Source: Actinomycetes bacterium
GTDB taxonomy: Bacteria > Actinomycetota > Acidimicrobiia > Acidimicrobiales > Palsa-688
Assembly: GCA_021808425.1 (NCBI GenBank)
Contig: JAKBBS010000033.1
Span: forward strand, 1-24,085
Direction: 5' to 3'
Length of the DNA stretch: 24,085 nucleotides
In this document: positions 6,833 to 14,534 of the stretch, in pieces
How the letters are laid out: every line of letters starts with the position of its first letter
Position numbering within the stretch: the first letter of the stretch is position 1
Program-made: the position numbers and the translations under genes
The notes under the pieces: generated by a model
Database searches by the model: none
What the model was told of the DNA's origin: nothing
What the model saw: only the letters and a program-made list of their open reading frames with translations

Positions 6833-6850
6833 CCGAGGGGACCGATATCG

Positions 6851-8110
6851 ATGAAGCTCATCCGCAAACAAGCAAATACAGACCTGTCCGACCGCAATCC
6901 GTTAGAATTCCACTACGGCTCGGGAGACCGCGGTGCAGCTCGTGTGGCGGCAGCCATGGCAGCACTAGCCCTATCGCTGGCGGCTTGCGGCAGTAGCTCC
7001 CCGAGGGCTAGCTCTGCTGGCTCGAGCCCGGCATCAGCGAGCACGTCGCCGAATTCTGTGACGACGACGACGGTCAGCTTCAACGAGTACCAGGGCACGG
7101 CCTACACGTGGCTGTTGGTGCTGGCCAAAGCTGAGGGTTTCTTTTCCCGAAACGGAATCAACGCAAATATAATCTCCACCAGCGGTGCGCCGCCAGCGTT
7201 CGCCGCACTCGACGGAGGGAGCCTGCAGTTCGCGTCTGGTGACATGATAAATGGGGGAACTTTGCTCGACCGCGGGACTCCGCTAAAAATTGTTGCTGGA
7301 TTGATGAAGGCCAACCAAAGCCTCCTTATCGGATCGAGCAGCGCCCACCTCCCCAGCACCTGGCCAGCGAGCCTCCAGGCTCTCGCCGGCAAGCCCGTCG
7401 GTGTAGTCAGCCCTGGGAGCGCCTTCTACTACTACGCAAACATGATCCTAAATGCCGGCAACCTCAGCCCTAGCCGCGTCCAGTACGCGTCGACCACCGC
7501 GATCCCGGCCAACATTGTGGCCGCGCTCAGCTCCGGACGAGTGGCCGCTGCCATGGTGCCCCTGGCCGGAGCCTACGGCCTAGTCAACGTCGACCACGAT
7601 GTGGTGCTTTTCGACCAGGACACGGTGACTGCGTCCCTGTTCCCCGGTAATGTCACCACCCCCGACGCCCTTCCTGCCAATTCGCCGTTGCGCCAGGTTT
7701 CGAACCTGGTCCACCAGTACTTGTGGGCGACCGACTCGTACATTGCCTCGCACCCGACGGTTATCCACGAAGTGCAGCTGGCCCTAATGGAGACAGACGT
7801 TTGGCTGCACAATTCAGCCAACCTGCCTGCAGCGGTCAACTACCTGATCAACAACAACCAGGTGACAAGTTTCCCGGGGCAGAGCGCGTCTCAGGTGCGC
7901 AGTTTTTTGACTGCGGACCTACCGCTTCTCGTGTCTTACGTGCCACCTAGCGACGTGTCGACCTACCAGAAGGTTTGGAATGGGGCCGGTGTCCTTCCGA
8001 AGGTGCTGCCGTTGAGCCAGTTCGTCGACAGCGGCGTCCCGACTTCGCCCAGCGATGTCGTTGCGCAGGTTAAAGCGGCTGGACAGGGTTCACTCGGCTC
8101 GAGTGCGTAG
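6851..8110 (+). CDS. ABC transporter substrate-binding lipoprotein (SsuA/THI5-like)
   Basis: A 419-residue exported receptor. A long basic N-region (to about R31) precedes a hydrophobic stretch and the lipobox LSLAACGS, with lipidated Cys at 46, then a Ser-rich linker. The mature part starts TVSFNEYQGTAYTWLLVLAK and has AEGFFSRNGI, LQFASGDMINGG, ALAGKPVGVV and ETDVWLHN, the layout of NMT1/THI5-like receptors for the SsuABC/TauABC class. GAGGGG precedes the ATG by 10 nt. It follows the permease and is very similar along its whole length to the convergent lipoprotein at 14535-15752. The strongly conserved central block suggests both bind related ligands. Ligand unknown. Confidence 0.92.
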   Translation: MKLIRKQANTDLSDRNPLEFHYGSGDRGAARVAAAMAALALSLAACGSSSPRASSAGSSPASASTSPNSVTTTTVSFNEYQGTAYTWLLVLAKAEGFFSRNGINANIISTSGAPPAFAALDGGSLQFASGDMINGGTLLDRGTPLKIVAGLMKANQSLLIGSSSAHLPSTWPASLQALAGKPVGVVSPGSAFYYYANMILNAGNLSPSRVQYASTTAIPANIVAALSSGRVAAAMVPLAGAYGLVNVDHDVVLFDQDTVTASLFPGNVTTPDALPANSPLRQVSNLVHQYLWATDSYIASHPTVIHEVQLALMETDVWLHNSANLPAAVNYLINNNQVTSFPGQSASQVRSFLTADLPLLVSYVPPSDVSTYQKVWNGAGVLPKVLPLSQFVDSGVPTSPSDVVAQVKAAGQGSLGSSA

Positions 8111-8186
8111 CAGCGCGAGAGATCCTGGTCGGAACGGCTAGTAAGAGCGCAAACACGCGCATACGATCCCCAAGAATGGAGTGTTA

Positions 8187-9092
8187 GTGACTACAAATGT
8201 GGCCTTCGTCGGAGTCGGCAAGATGGGTAGTGGCATGGCCAAGCAGCTCTGTCGAGCCGGGTACCCACTTCGAGTGTTCGACACCACTGTGGTGGCCGTC
8301 GCGGACCTTGTCGCCGCCGGAGCTGTGGCGGCCTCCTCTGCGCCTGATGCCGCTGAAGGAGTCGACGTGCTGTTCACCAGCCTGCCGGTGCCGGAAACTG
8401 TGTTGTCGGTCTACCAGGAAATCTTTGATCGCAATCGCCCGGGGCTCATCTGCATAGACGTGAGCACAAGTGATCCAGCCACAGTCCGGCGCGTATGTGA
8501 CATGGTCGAGCAGCGCGGCGCGCGCTATCTCGCCTGCCCGGTTGGCAGAGGTGTCGACGAGGCGGCCGCAGGGCTTTCGTCGCTCTTCGTGGGCGGCGAC
8601 GACGCGACCATCGATTCAGTGCAACACCTGTTGGAGGTGATCGGCGGGTCGATGCTGCGCATGTCGACACCGGAAGCAGCCGCCGCCTTCAAGCTGGTAC
8701 AGAACATGGTTGCCATGGCGAACCTACAATCTCTTTGCGAGGGCTACGCGCTGGCGAAGCGGTGGGGGGTCTCCGATGACGCGTTCGCTACAGGGCTGCC
8801 GGATACAGGCGCCTGGTCCCGTCAGGCCGAGATCCGACTTCCGTGGCTGATTGAACGGGACTTCGCGCCGCGGTTCACTGTCGCTCTTGCCGCAAAGGAC
8901 CTCCGCTTAGCAGTGGAGATGGCCGCGAGAACGGCGATACCCGTCGCCACAGGCGCGGCGGCTTTGCAGCAACTCGTGGCCGCGGTCAACGACGGCCTGG
9001 GTGAGGAAGAGGTCACTTCTTTGTTCAAGGTTGTGGAACGAGCTGACCGAGGACCCGACAAGTCGCTAGCCGTCCGCGCTTCGGCGAGCTGA
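8187..9092 (+). CDS. 3-hydroxyisobutyrate dehydrogenase-family NAD(P)-dependent oxidoreductase
   Basis: A beta-hydroxyacid dehydrogenase of 301 residues, near the family's usual 290-300. The Rossmann motif is VGVGKMGSGMA (8-18), the substrate-binding loop is DVSTSDPAT (91-99), and the catalytic lysine is K169 in AAFKLVQNMV, with the family Asn at 173. The usual APVSGG loop reads CPVGRG here (118-123): Ser becomes Gly and the first Gly of the pair becomes Arg, which should alter the carboxylate-binding pocket. The alternative GTG at 8181 adds two residues; GGAG is better spaced for the GTG at 8187. Known relatives oxidise 3-hydroxyisobutyrate, tartronate semialdehyde or 6-phosphogluconate. In this operon it likely oxidises or reduces a beta-hydroxy acid intermediate. 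Confidence 0.88.
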   Translation: MTTNVAFVGVGKMGSGMAKQLCRAGYPLRVFDTTVVAVADLVAAGAVAASSAPDAAEGVDVLFTSLPVPETVLSVYQEIFDRNRPGLICIDVSTSDPATVRRVCDMVEQRGARYLACPVGRGVDEAAAGLSSLFVGGDDATIDSVQHLLEVIGGSMLRMSTPEAAAAFKLVQNMVAMANLQSLCEGYALAKRWGVSDDAFATGLPDTGAWSRQAEIRLPWLIERDFAPRFTVALAAKDLRLAVEMAARTAIPVATGAAALQQLVAAVNDGLGEEEVTSLFKVVERADRGPDKSLAVRASAS

Positions 9093-9099
9093 GAACGGG

Positions 9100-10041
9100 A
9101 TGGTTGCGCCTCAAGTCCCGACTCAAGGCGAGGTCGAGAGCTTTCTTGTTCAACGATCCAACTGGGGTCGCTGGGGCACGGACGACGAGCTAGGCTGCCT
9201 CAACCTGATTACACCCGAGAAACGCGTCGCTGCAGCGTCGCTTGTCCGTCACGGCCGGACGGTCACCTTGAGCCGCAAGGTGGTGCCCTCCGAGGCGAGC
9301 GAGGCCGGGTCTGTCCGTTGCGATGTGTCGCTTCATAAGCTCGACGAGCGGTCGTTGGCCGCGATGGACTACTTCGGACTGTCCTATCACGGCTTTTCGA
9401 CGACCCATATCGACGCGCTTTGCCACATATCGGTTGATGGCACCGTCTGGAACGGTCGAGCGACGTCGGAAGTGCTTGAGCCGCACGGCGCACGCTGGGG
9501 CGACATCGATCGGTGGCGTTCGGGCATTTTCACCCGGGGTGTGCTCCTAGACGTGCCAGGCTTTCGAGGAACCCGGTATGTTACGCCGGACGAACCTGTG
9601 ACTGGCGCCGAGTTGGACAAGATAGCGTCGTCAAGGCGGATAACGCTCGAAGCCGGCGACGCCGTCCTCGTCCACTCAGGGCGGACGGCGTGGAACGAGG
9701 ACAACGAGCCGTGGGAAACACTAGGCCCACGCTGGGTCGATCCGACGGCGGTAAGCACCCGCCCTGGGCTGCACGTGTCGTGCATGGAGTTCCTCCGTGA
9801 CCACGACGTCGCTGTGCTCCTCTGGGACATGATGGACCTAGCACCCAGCGGCTACTCGCTTGCGTGGTCGGTGCACGGCGTGATCCGCGCTTTCGGCCTT
9901 GCCCTCATTGACAATGTCTCCTTCGACGAAGTACTCCCTGTCAGCGAAGAGTTTGAGCAGTGGGTTTTCCTGCTGGTCGCCGCTCCGCTCAGAGTGTCGG
10001 GGGGCACAGGCAGCCCCATTAACCCGCTAGCGGTCTTTTAG
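9100..10041 (+). CDS. Cyclase-family (COG1878) metal-dependent hydrolase
   Basis: A 313-residue protein of the cyclase family that includes kynurenine formamidase and isatin hydrolase. It starts with NWGRWGTDDELGCLNLITPE (21-40), the hallmark of the longer COG1878 proteins. The metal-binding HxGTHxDxPxH motif appears as HGFSTTHIDALCH (97-109), keeping His103, Asp105 and His109 while Gly-Thr is Ser-Thr and Pro is Leu. Later parts include AGDAVLVHSGRT and VAVLLWDMMDLAPSG. The family hydrolyses amide, lactam or lactone bonds, so ring opening or deformylation of the imported compound is a reasonable guess. It begins 7 nt after the preceding stop (ATG at 9100 following GAACGGG), so the two are translationally close. 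Confidence 0.87.
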   Translation: MVAPQVPTQGEVESFLVQRSNWGRWGTDDELGCLNLITPEKRVAAASLVRHGRTVTLSRKVVPSEASEAGSVRCDVSLHKLDERSLAAMDYFGLSYHGFSTTHIDALCHISVDGTVWNGRATSEVLEPHGARWGDIDRWRSGIFTRGVLLDVPGFRGTRYVTPDEPVTGAELDKIASSRRITLEAGDAVLVHSGRTAWNEDNEPWETLGPRWVDPTAVSTRPGLHVSCMEFLRDHDVAVLLWDMMDLAPSGYSLAWSVHGVIRAFGLALIDNVSFDEVLPVSEEFEQWVFLLVAAPLRVSGGTGSPINPLAVF

Positions 10042-10060
10042 CAGGAGGCATACGACTCAA

Positions 10061-10102
10061 ATGATCTGCAAGACGCTAAACATGAGAGGAAACCACCGAT
10101 GA
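10061..10102 (+). other. Possible 13-codon coupled mini-ORF before the enolase-superfamily gene
   Basis: AGGAGG at 10043-10048 is followed 12 nt later by an ATG (MICKTLNMRGNHR) whose TGA overlaps the next gene's ATG (ATGA at 10099-10102). The next gene has its own AGAGGA site, so coupling is not required. The arrangement copies that of the small frame at 4941-5006, but the peptide resembles nothing known and may be chance. Confidence 0.2.
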
Positions 10103-11256
10103 GCCCTTCAGCCTCGGCTTTGGTTCGCGAGACGGCTCCCCAGCGGTTGACCATTGAGAACGTCGAGGCGAGGGTATTCGAGGCGCCCGTCCCGCTGCAG
10201 GTCTCCTTCGGGGCGTTGACGGTCCGGCGGATGTGCCTGGTGAGCGTCGCTGCCGGCGGCTACGTCGGCCGGGGGGAGAGCTGGGTGAACTGGCCGAGCT
10301 GGGCCTACGCGGAGAGGGCGGCCACGATCAGACATGGCGTCGCCCCACTTGTCGTCGGGGCAGACGCGCTCGATCGCGACGGCGTGATCGAGCGCCTGGA
10401 GGAGGTCCTCCTACCCCTGGGACGCCAGTGGGGCGCCCCAGGACCGATGTGGCAGGCAATCAGTGCCGTCGACGTGGCGCTGTGGGACTTGGCTAGCCAA
10501 ATCGCTGGACGCTCGATCGGCCGCACCCTACACGCCGATTCCCGTTCCCGGGTGCCTGTCTATGCGAGCGGGGTGGGGCCGTCCGACGTTACGTTGCTCA
10601 TGGAACGAGCCTTAGAGCAGGGCTTCACCGCAGCAAAGCTTAAAGTCGGCTTCGGCATCGACGCTGACCTTCGCGTCATCAAGGAGGCTCGGTCGGTCGC
10701 CGGCGACTCGTTCGTCCTTTACGCGGACGCGAACAGGGCATGGTCGATGGACGAGGCCAAGGAGATGATGCCGGTCCTTTCGGACCACGGGATCGTGTGG
10801 TGTGAAGAGCCGCTCTCCGATGACTCGCCAGAATGCTTCAACGAGCTGTTTGAGGCGTCCGGAATGCCTTTAGCATTGGGGGAGAACGTGTACGGCATTG
10901 ACGTGGCCACACGCTATATGCAATGCGCAGGTGTGACTCAGATCCAGCCCGACGTGGCCAAGACCGGCGGGATAACCATGATCATGAAGTGCGGGGAGCA
11001 GGCCCACGGCCGGGAGACTTTCGTGTCCCCGCATTCCTACGGCAGCGCGTTCGGGGTGCTTGCGACACTGCAGGCGGCGTCGGCAGTAGAGGGGCTCGGG
11101 GTATTGGAACTCGACGTCAGGGACAATCCCTTCCGGACCGAGCTGTTCGCAAGCCCTCTTAGGATTACCGACGGTTACCTCGAAGTTCCTCGTGGCGTCG
11201 GCTTTGGACTGCCGATAGACGAAGACTTCCTGGCCGCGATGGAGATCGCGCCTTGA
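10099..11256 (+). CDS. Mandelate racemase / muconate lactonizing-type enolase superfamily enzyme
   Basis: A 385-residue enolase-superfamily protein with an N-terminal capping domain (to about 135) and a TIM-barrel. Barrel residues are all present: the base pair K180-x-K182 in FTAAKLKVGFG, metal ligands D210 (LYADANRAW), E236 (WCEEPL) and E262 (LGENVYG), Asp285 in QPDVAKTGG, and His312 in SPHSYGSA. The KxK plus a His late in the barrel is the pattern of the mandelate racemase subgroup (racemases and acid-sugar dehydratases) rather than strict muconate cycloisomerases. The enzyme should abstract the alpha-proton of a carboxylate to racemise, dehydrate or cycloisomerise it. The start ATG has AGAGGA 8 nt upstream. 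It sits mid-operon after the cyclase-family hydrolase, whose acid product could be its substrate. Confidence 0.9.
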   Translation: MSPSASALVRETAPQRLTIENVEARVFEAPVPLQVSFGALTVRRMCLVSVAAGGYVGRGESWVNWPSWAYAERAATIRHGVAPLVVGADALDRDGVIERLEEVLLPLGRQWGAPGPMWQAISAVDVALWDLASQIAGRSIGRTLHADSRSRVPVYASGVGPSDVTLLMERALEQGFTAAKLKVGFGIDADLRVIKEARSVAGDSFVLYADANRAWSMDEAKEMMPVLSDHGIVWCEEPLSDDSPECFNELFEASGMPLALGENVYGIDVATRYMQCAGVTQIQPDVAKTGGITMIMKCGEQAHGRETFVSPHSYGSAFGVLATLQAASAVEGLGVLELDVRDNPFRTELFASPLRITDGYLEVPRGVGFGLPIDEDFLAAMEIAP

Positions 11257-11320
11257 GGCCTCTCTTGGAGGTCTGCAAGCGCGAACCTACGACGGCGGAG
11301 AAGAAAAGGTCACGACAGCA

Positions 11321-12100
11321 GTGAACGGTAGAAGCAGGGTAATTGCGATTACAGGGGGAGGAGGCGGGATATGCAGCGAGGTCGCCCGAGCCTTCGCAGA
11401 TGACGGTGCGACGGTGGCCATCCTCGACGCCTCACTGGACAAGGCAGAGGCGGCCGCCGAAAACATTGGGATATCGGCCGGGTCGGCGCACCCCTACCAG
11501 GTAGATGTGTCCGAGGAGGAGTCCGTCCGTCGGGTGGTGAACGCGGTCGGCGAAGACCTCGGGGGCATCGACGTGCTCGTCAATGGAGCGGCGATCATAC
11601 GTAGGAGTGACATCCTTGAGCCCTCGACGGCTGAGTGGCGACGCACGATCGACGTGAACCTCACCGGCACGTTCTTGATGTGCCAGGCGGCTGCCCCCAC
11701 GATGGCACCGGGGAGTTCCATCGTCAACATAGGGTCCATCAACGCCATGCGACATAACCCGAGCATCGTCGCCTACGGGGTGAGCAAGGCGGGAGTGGCA
11801 GCCCTGACCCAGGCTCTGGCCGTGGCACTCGCACCGCGAGGGATACGAGTTAACGGTGTGGTTGGCGGGCATGTCCTCACCGACTTCAGCCGGGCGCGCC
11901 TTGGTGTCCCGGTGGAGAGAGTTAGGGTTGAGAAGTCGATCCCCATGGGCCATCTCGGTGACCCAAGGGACTTCGCGACCGCAATTCGCTTCCTCTCCGG
12001 GCCCGACTCCACCTGGGTTACAGGCGCGATGCTTCCTGTAGACGGAGGATGGCTAGCAGCCGACACCACAGCGCTGAACCACGAACAGGGTCACTGCTAG
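11321..12100 (+). CDS. Short-chain dehydrogenase/reductase (SDR)
   Basis: A classical 259-residue SDR. The cofactor motif TGxxxGxG is present as T11-G12 to G16 but its last Gly is Cys18 (TGGGGGIC). D36 at the end of the second strand favours NAD(H). NGAA (88-91), N113, S139 and the Y152-x-x-x-K156 pair complete the active site; the C-terminal VDGGW is normal. It probably oxidises a secondary alcohol to a ketone or the reverse. The start GTG at 11321 has only a weak AAAAGG site. The 64-nt gap before it carries no clear promoter, so it is probably transcribed with the genes before it, and it is followed after 2 nt by the E1-like gene. Confidence 0.9.
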   Translation: MNGRSRVIAITGGGGGICSEVARAFADDGATVAILDASLDKAEAAAENIGISAGSAHPYQVDVSEEESVRRVVNAVGEDLGGIDVLVNGAAIIRRSDILEPSTAEWRRTIDVNLTGTFLMCQAAAPTMAPGSSIVNIGSINAMRHNPSIVAYGVSKAGVAALTQALAVALAPRGIRVNGVVGGHVLTDFSRARLGVPVERVRVEKSIPMGHLGDPRDFATAIRFLSGPDSTWVTGAMLPVDGGWLAADTTALNHEQGHC

Positions 12101-12102
12101 CA

Positions 12103-14463
12103 GTGCAGGTCGACACGGAGAAAGAGGTAGCCCCGAGCGCGTTAGTGCTACCGGTGGACCTAGAGGTACTCGACAGGGTCCAGCGGCGGGTGCTGTGGCT
12201 GGCTACGAGCATGGTCCATCACGCTAACCATCACCGCCCTAGCCGCTCGAACATCAAGGTTGGGGGCCACCAGGCCTCATCAGCTTCGGTCGTAAGCATC
12301 CTCTCGGCGCTGTATTTCCACCACCTCAGCGCCGCTGACCGGATATCAGTGAAGCCCCACGCGTCACCGGTGCTCCACGCTGTCAACTATCTACTAGGAC
12401 GCCTCGACCGCCGCTACCTGACGGAACTTCGCGCCTACAAGGGCCTGCAGAGCTACCCAAGCCGGACCAAGGACCCCGACCCAGTCGACTTCTCGACCGG
12501 GTCAGTGGGTATCGGCGCTACGGCATCGATCTGGTCAGCTCTGGCACAACGGTATGTTTCCTCGCACTTCGACTGCCCTACGCGAGGACGCCACGTCGCT
12601 ATCGTTGGTGACGCCGAACTCGACGAGGGCGCTGTGTGGGAGGCACTTGTCGACCCCATGGTGCCGTCACTAGGCGAGGTCCTATGGATTGTCGACGTGA
12701 ACCGCCAGTCGCTGGACCGAGTGGTCCCAGACATCGCCGCCGGCCGGATCGGGAAGATGTTCGACGCTGCTGGCTGGCATACCGTAACGGTGAAGTACGG
12801 GTCGCAACTTCGCGAGCTGTTCGAGCGCCCTGGCGGGGCGCAGTTACGCTGCCGCATCGACCAGATGGGTAACGAGGAGTACCAGCACCTCCTGCGGACC
12901 CCCGACGACTCCATCCGAGAGGCACTCGCCGGCAGCGGGAAAGGCCGAAAGACAGTGCTCGACCTCCTCGCTGACTCAGACGACATGACCGTTGCCGCCT
13001 TGCTACGCGATTTGGGCGGCCACGACCTCGCTGACCTGCTGGCAGCGTTCCAGGCAGCTGACGATGTGCGCGATCGGCCGACAGTAGTGTTCGCCTACAC
13101 CCTTAAAGGCTGGCGGTTACCGACGCTCGGCCATCCAGCAAACCACTCAGCGCTTCTCTCCGAACAGCAGTGGCGGAGCCTGGCTATCGACCTAGGGGCA
13201 GACCCGGACGATCCTTGGCAGGGGTTTGCGTTGGACAGCCCCGAGGCAATGCTGTGCGCCGCTGCTGCCGAGCGCCTCGAGCGCCCTGCCATTACCCCGC
13301 TACCCAAAGTGACTCTTCCGAGTGAGCTCGGAGTCGCTCACCGGGGTGCTATGTCAACGCAGGCGACATTCGGGAGGTTCTTCCTGCACCTAGCCCAGCA
13401 GGCGCCCGAAGCTGCACGCCGGGTGGTGACTGTGAGTCCGGACGTAGCGTCCTCGACGAACCTTGGAGGCTGGATTAACCGTGTCGGCGTCTGGAACCCG
13501 GGGGATCGGACCGACTGGTTCGCCGACGACCGGGAGCGCTTGGTCCGCTGGCGTGAGTCACAGGTTGGCCAGCATGTAGAACTCGGGATAGCCGAGACGA
13601 GCCTAGTCGGCTTGCTCGGGGAGCTCGGATTGACCTGGGCTCGAGACGCACAACCTCTTTTGCCTATCGGCACCGTGTATGACCCTTTCGTTGCCCGGGC
13701 CCTAGAGCCGTGGTCGTTTGGTATCTACGCTGGCGGGCAGTCGATCCTCGTCGGGACCCCTTCCGGCGTGACGCTCACTTTCGAGGGCGGCGCCCACCAA
13801 TCGATCGTCACCCCGTCGATCGGCGTGGAGCAGCCGGGCTGTGTGTCTTGGGAGCCAGCCTTCGCACAGGATCTGGAATGGGCTCTTCTCGAGGCGCTCG
13901 GGCGGTTGGGGAGGCCTGACGGCAGCTCCTCCTACTTTCGACTCAGTACCCGCCCGGTAGACCAGAGTCTTTCGGCGCTGCCTGAGGACCCGGCGGCGCG
14001 CGAGCAGAGGCGGCGAGACGTGCTGGCGGGCGGCTATAGGCTTCGTGCCGCCCCCTCCCAGCCTGTAGTGACTCTCGTCGGAGTTGGGGCGATGATGCCC
14101 GAGGTGGGTCGTGCCGCCTCTCGGCTTGCGAGCCAAGGAGCGCCCGTTGACGTGGTATGCATCACTTCACCAGATCTAGTGTTCCGTGCCTTACAGTGCC
14201 GTCAGGGCCTCTCGGAGGGCAACTCGTCGGTACTCGACCGGATATTCCCCGAGAGTCGGCGCTGCCCCATCGTGTCGGTGATGGACGGTCACCCTCATAC
14301 TCTGGCGTTCCTAGCCGCCGTGCGGGGAAGCAGGATCGCTTCGCTGGGAGTAGACGAGTTCGGCCAAGTCGGCGAGATCGAGGAGATCTACCGTTGGCAT
14401 GGGATCGACGAAGAAACTATTGTCGGTGCCGCATGGGACCTGATCGAAGAGTTCCACTACTAG
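12103..14463 (+). CDS. Thiamine-diphosphate 2-oxoacid dehydrogenase E1 (AceE/transketolase-like)
   Basis: A 786-residue protein of the homodimeric pyruvate dehydrogenase E1 type, shorter than E. coli AceE (about 887). Residues below are numbered from the GTG at 12103. Visible: SNIKVGGHQAS with His56, the ThDP-Mg motif GDAELDEG (169-176) with the matching Asn200, NHSALL (His348), the cofactor-activating Glu498 in GIAETS, and EGGAHQS (His565); then the transketolase-like C-terminal domain. Active-site residues appear intact. Resembles MdeB-type E1 enzymes acting on 2-oxobutyrate. The in-frame ATG at 12049 would overlap the SDR by 52 nt and has no spacer from its GGAGG, so the GTG 2 nt after the SDR stop is preferred. 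No E2 or E3 lies in the window. Likely ends the pathway by decarboxylating a 2-oxo acid. Confidence 0.88.
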   Translation: MQVDTEKEVAPSALVLPVDLEVLDRVQRRVLWLATSMVHHANHHRPSRSNIKVGGHQASSASVVSILSALYFHHLSAADRISVKPHASPVLHAVNYLLGRLDRRYLTELRAYKGLQSYPSRTKDPDPVDFSTGSVGIGATASIWSALAQRYVSSHFDCPTRGRHVAIVGDAELDEGAVWEALVDPMVPSLGEVLWIVDVNRQSLDRVVPDIAAGRIGKMFDAAGWHTVTVKYGSQLRELFERPGGAQLRCRIDQMGNEEYQHLLRTPDDSIREALAGSGKGRKTVLDLLADSDDMTVAALLRDLGGHDLADLLAAFQAADDVRDRPTVVFAYTLKGWRLPTLGHPANHSALLSEQQWRSLAIDLGADPDDPWQGFALDSPEAMLCAAAAERLERPAITPLPKVTLPSELGVAHRGAMSTQATFGRFFLHLAQQAPEAARRVVTVSPDVASSTNLGGWINRVGVWNPGDRTDWFADDRERLVRWRESQVGQHVELGIAETSLVGLLGELGLTWARDAQPLLPIGTVYDPFVARALEPWSFGIYAGGQSILVGTPSGVTLTFEGGAHQSIVTPSIGVEQPGCVSWEPAFAQDLEWALLEALGRLGRPDGSSSYFRLSTRPVDQSLSALPEDPAAREQRRRDVLAGGYRLRAAPSQPVVTLVGVGAMMPEVGRAASRLASQGAPVDVVCITSPDLVFRALQCRQGLSEGNSSVLDRIFPESRRCPIVSVMDGHPHTLAFLAAVRGSRIASLGVDEFGQVGEIEEIYRWHGIDEETIVGAAWDLIEEFHY

Positions 14464-14468
14464 AAGTT

Positions 14469-14492
14469 GGTGGCGCCATGGGGGACGCCACC
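14469..14492. terminator. Hairpin between convergent E1-like and receptor genes
   Basis: GGTGGCG (14469-14475) and CGCCACC (14486-14492) form a 7-bp GC-rich stem with a 10-nt loop, immediately after the E1-like stop and before the end of the convergent receptor gene. The T-run is poor (TTCCTAG), so termination strength is uncertain, but the position suits a bidirectional terminator. Confidence 0.5.
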
Positions 14493-14534
14493 TTCCTAGC
14501 ATGCCGAAAACTTGTTTCCTTTGAGGCTTATGGC

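Noticed and set aside
12049..12102. ATG at 12049 as start of the E1-like gene
   Set aside because: It overlaps the SDR gene by 52 nt, has no spacer to GGAGG (part of the SDR's own VDGGW codons), and adds residues without family similarity; the GTG at 12103 is favoured though not proven.
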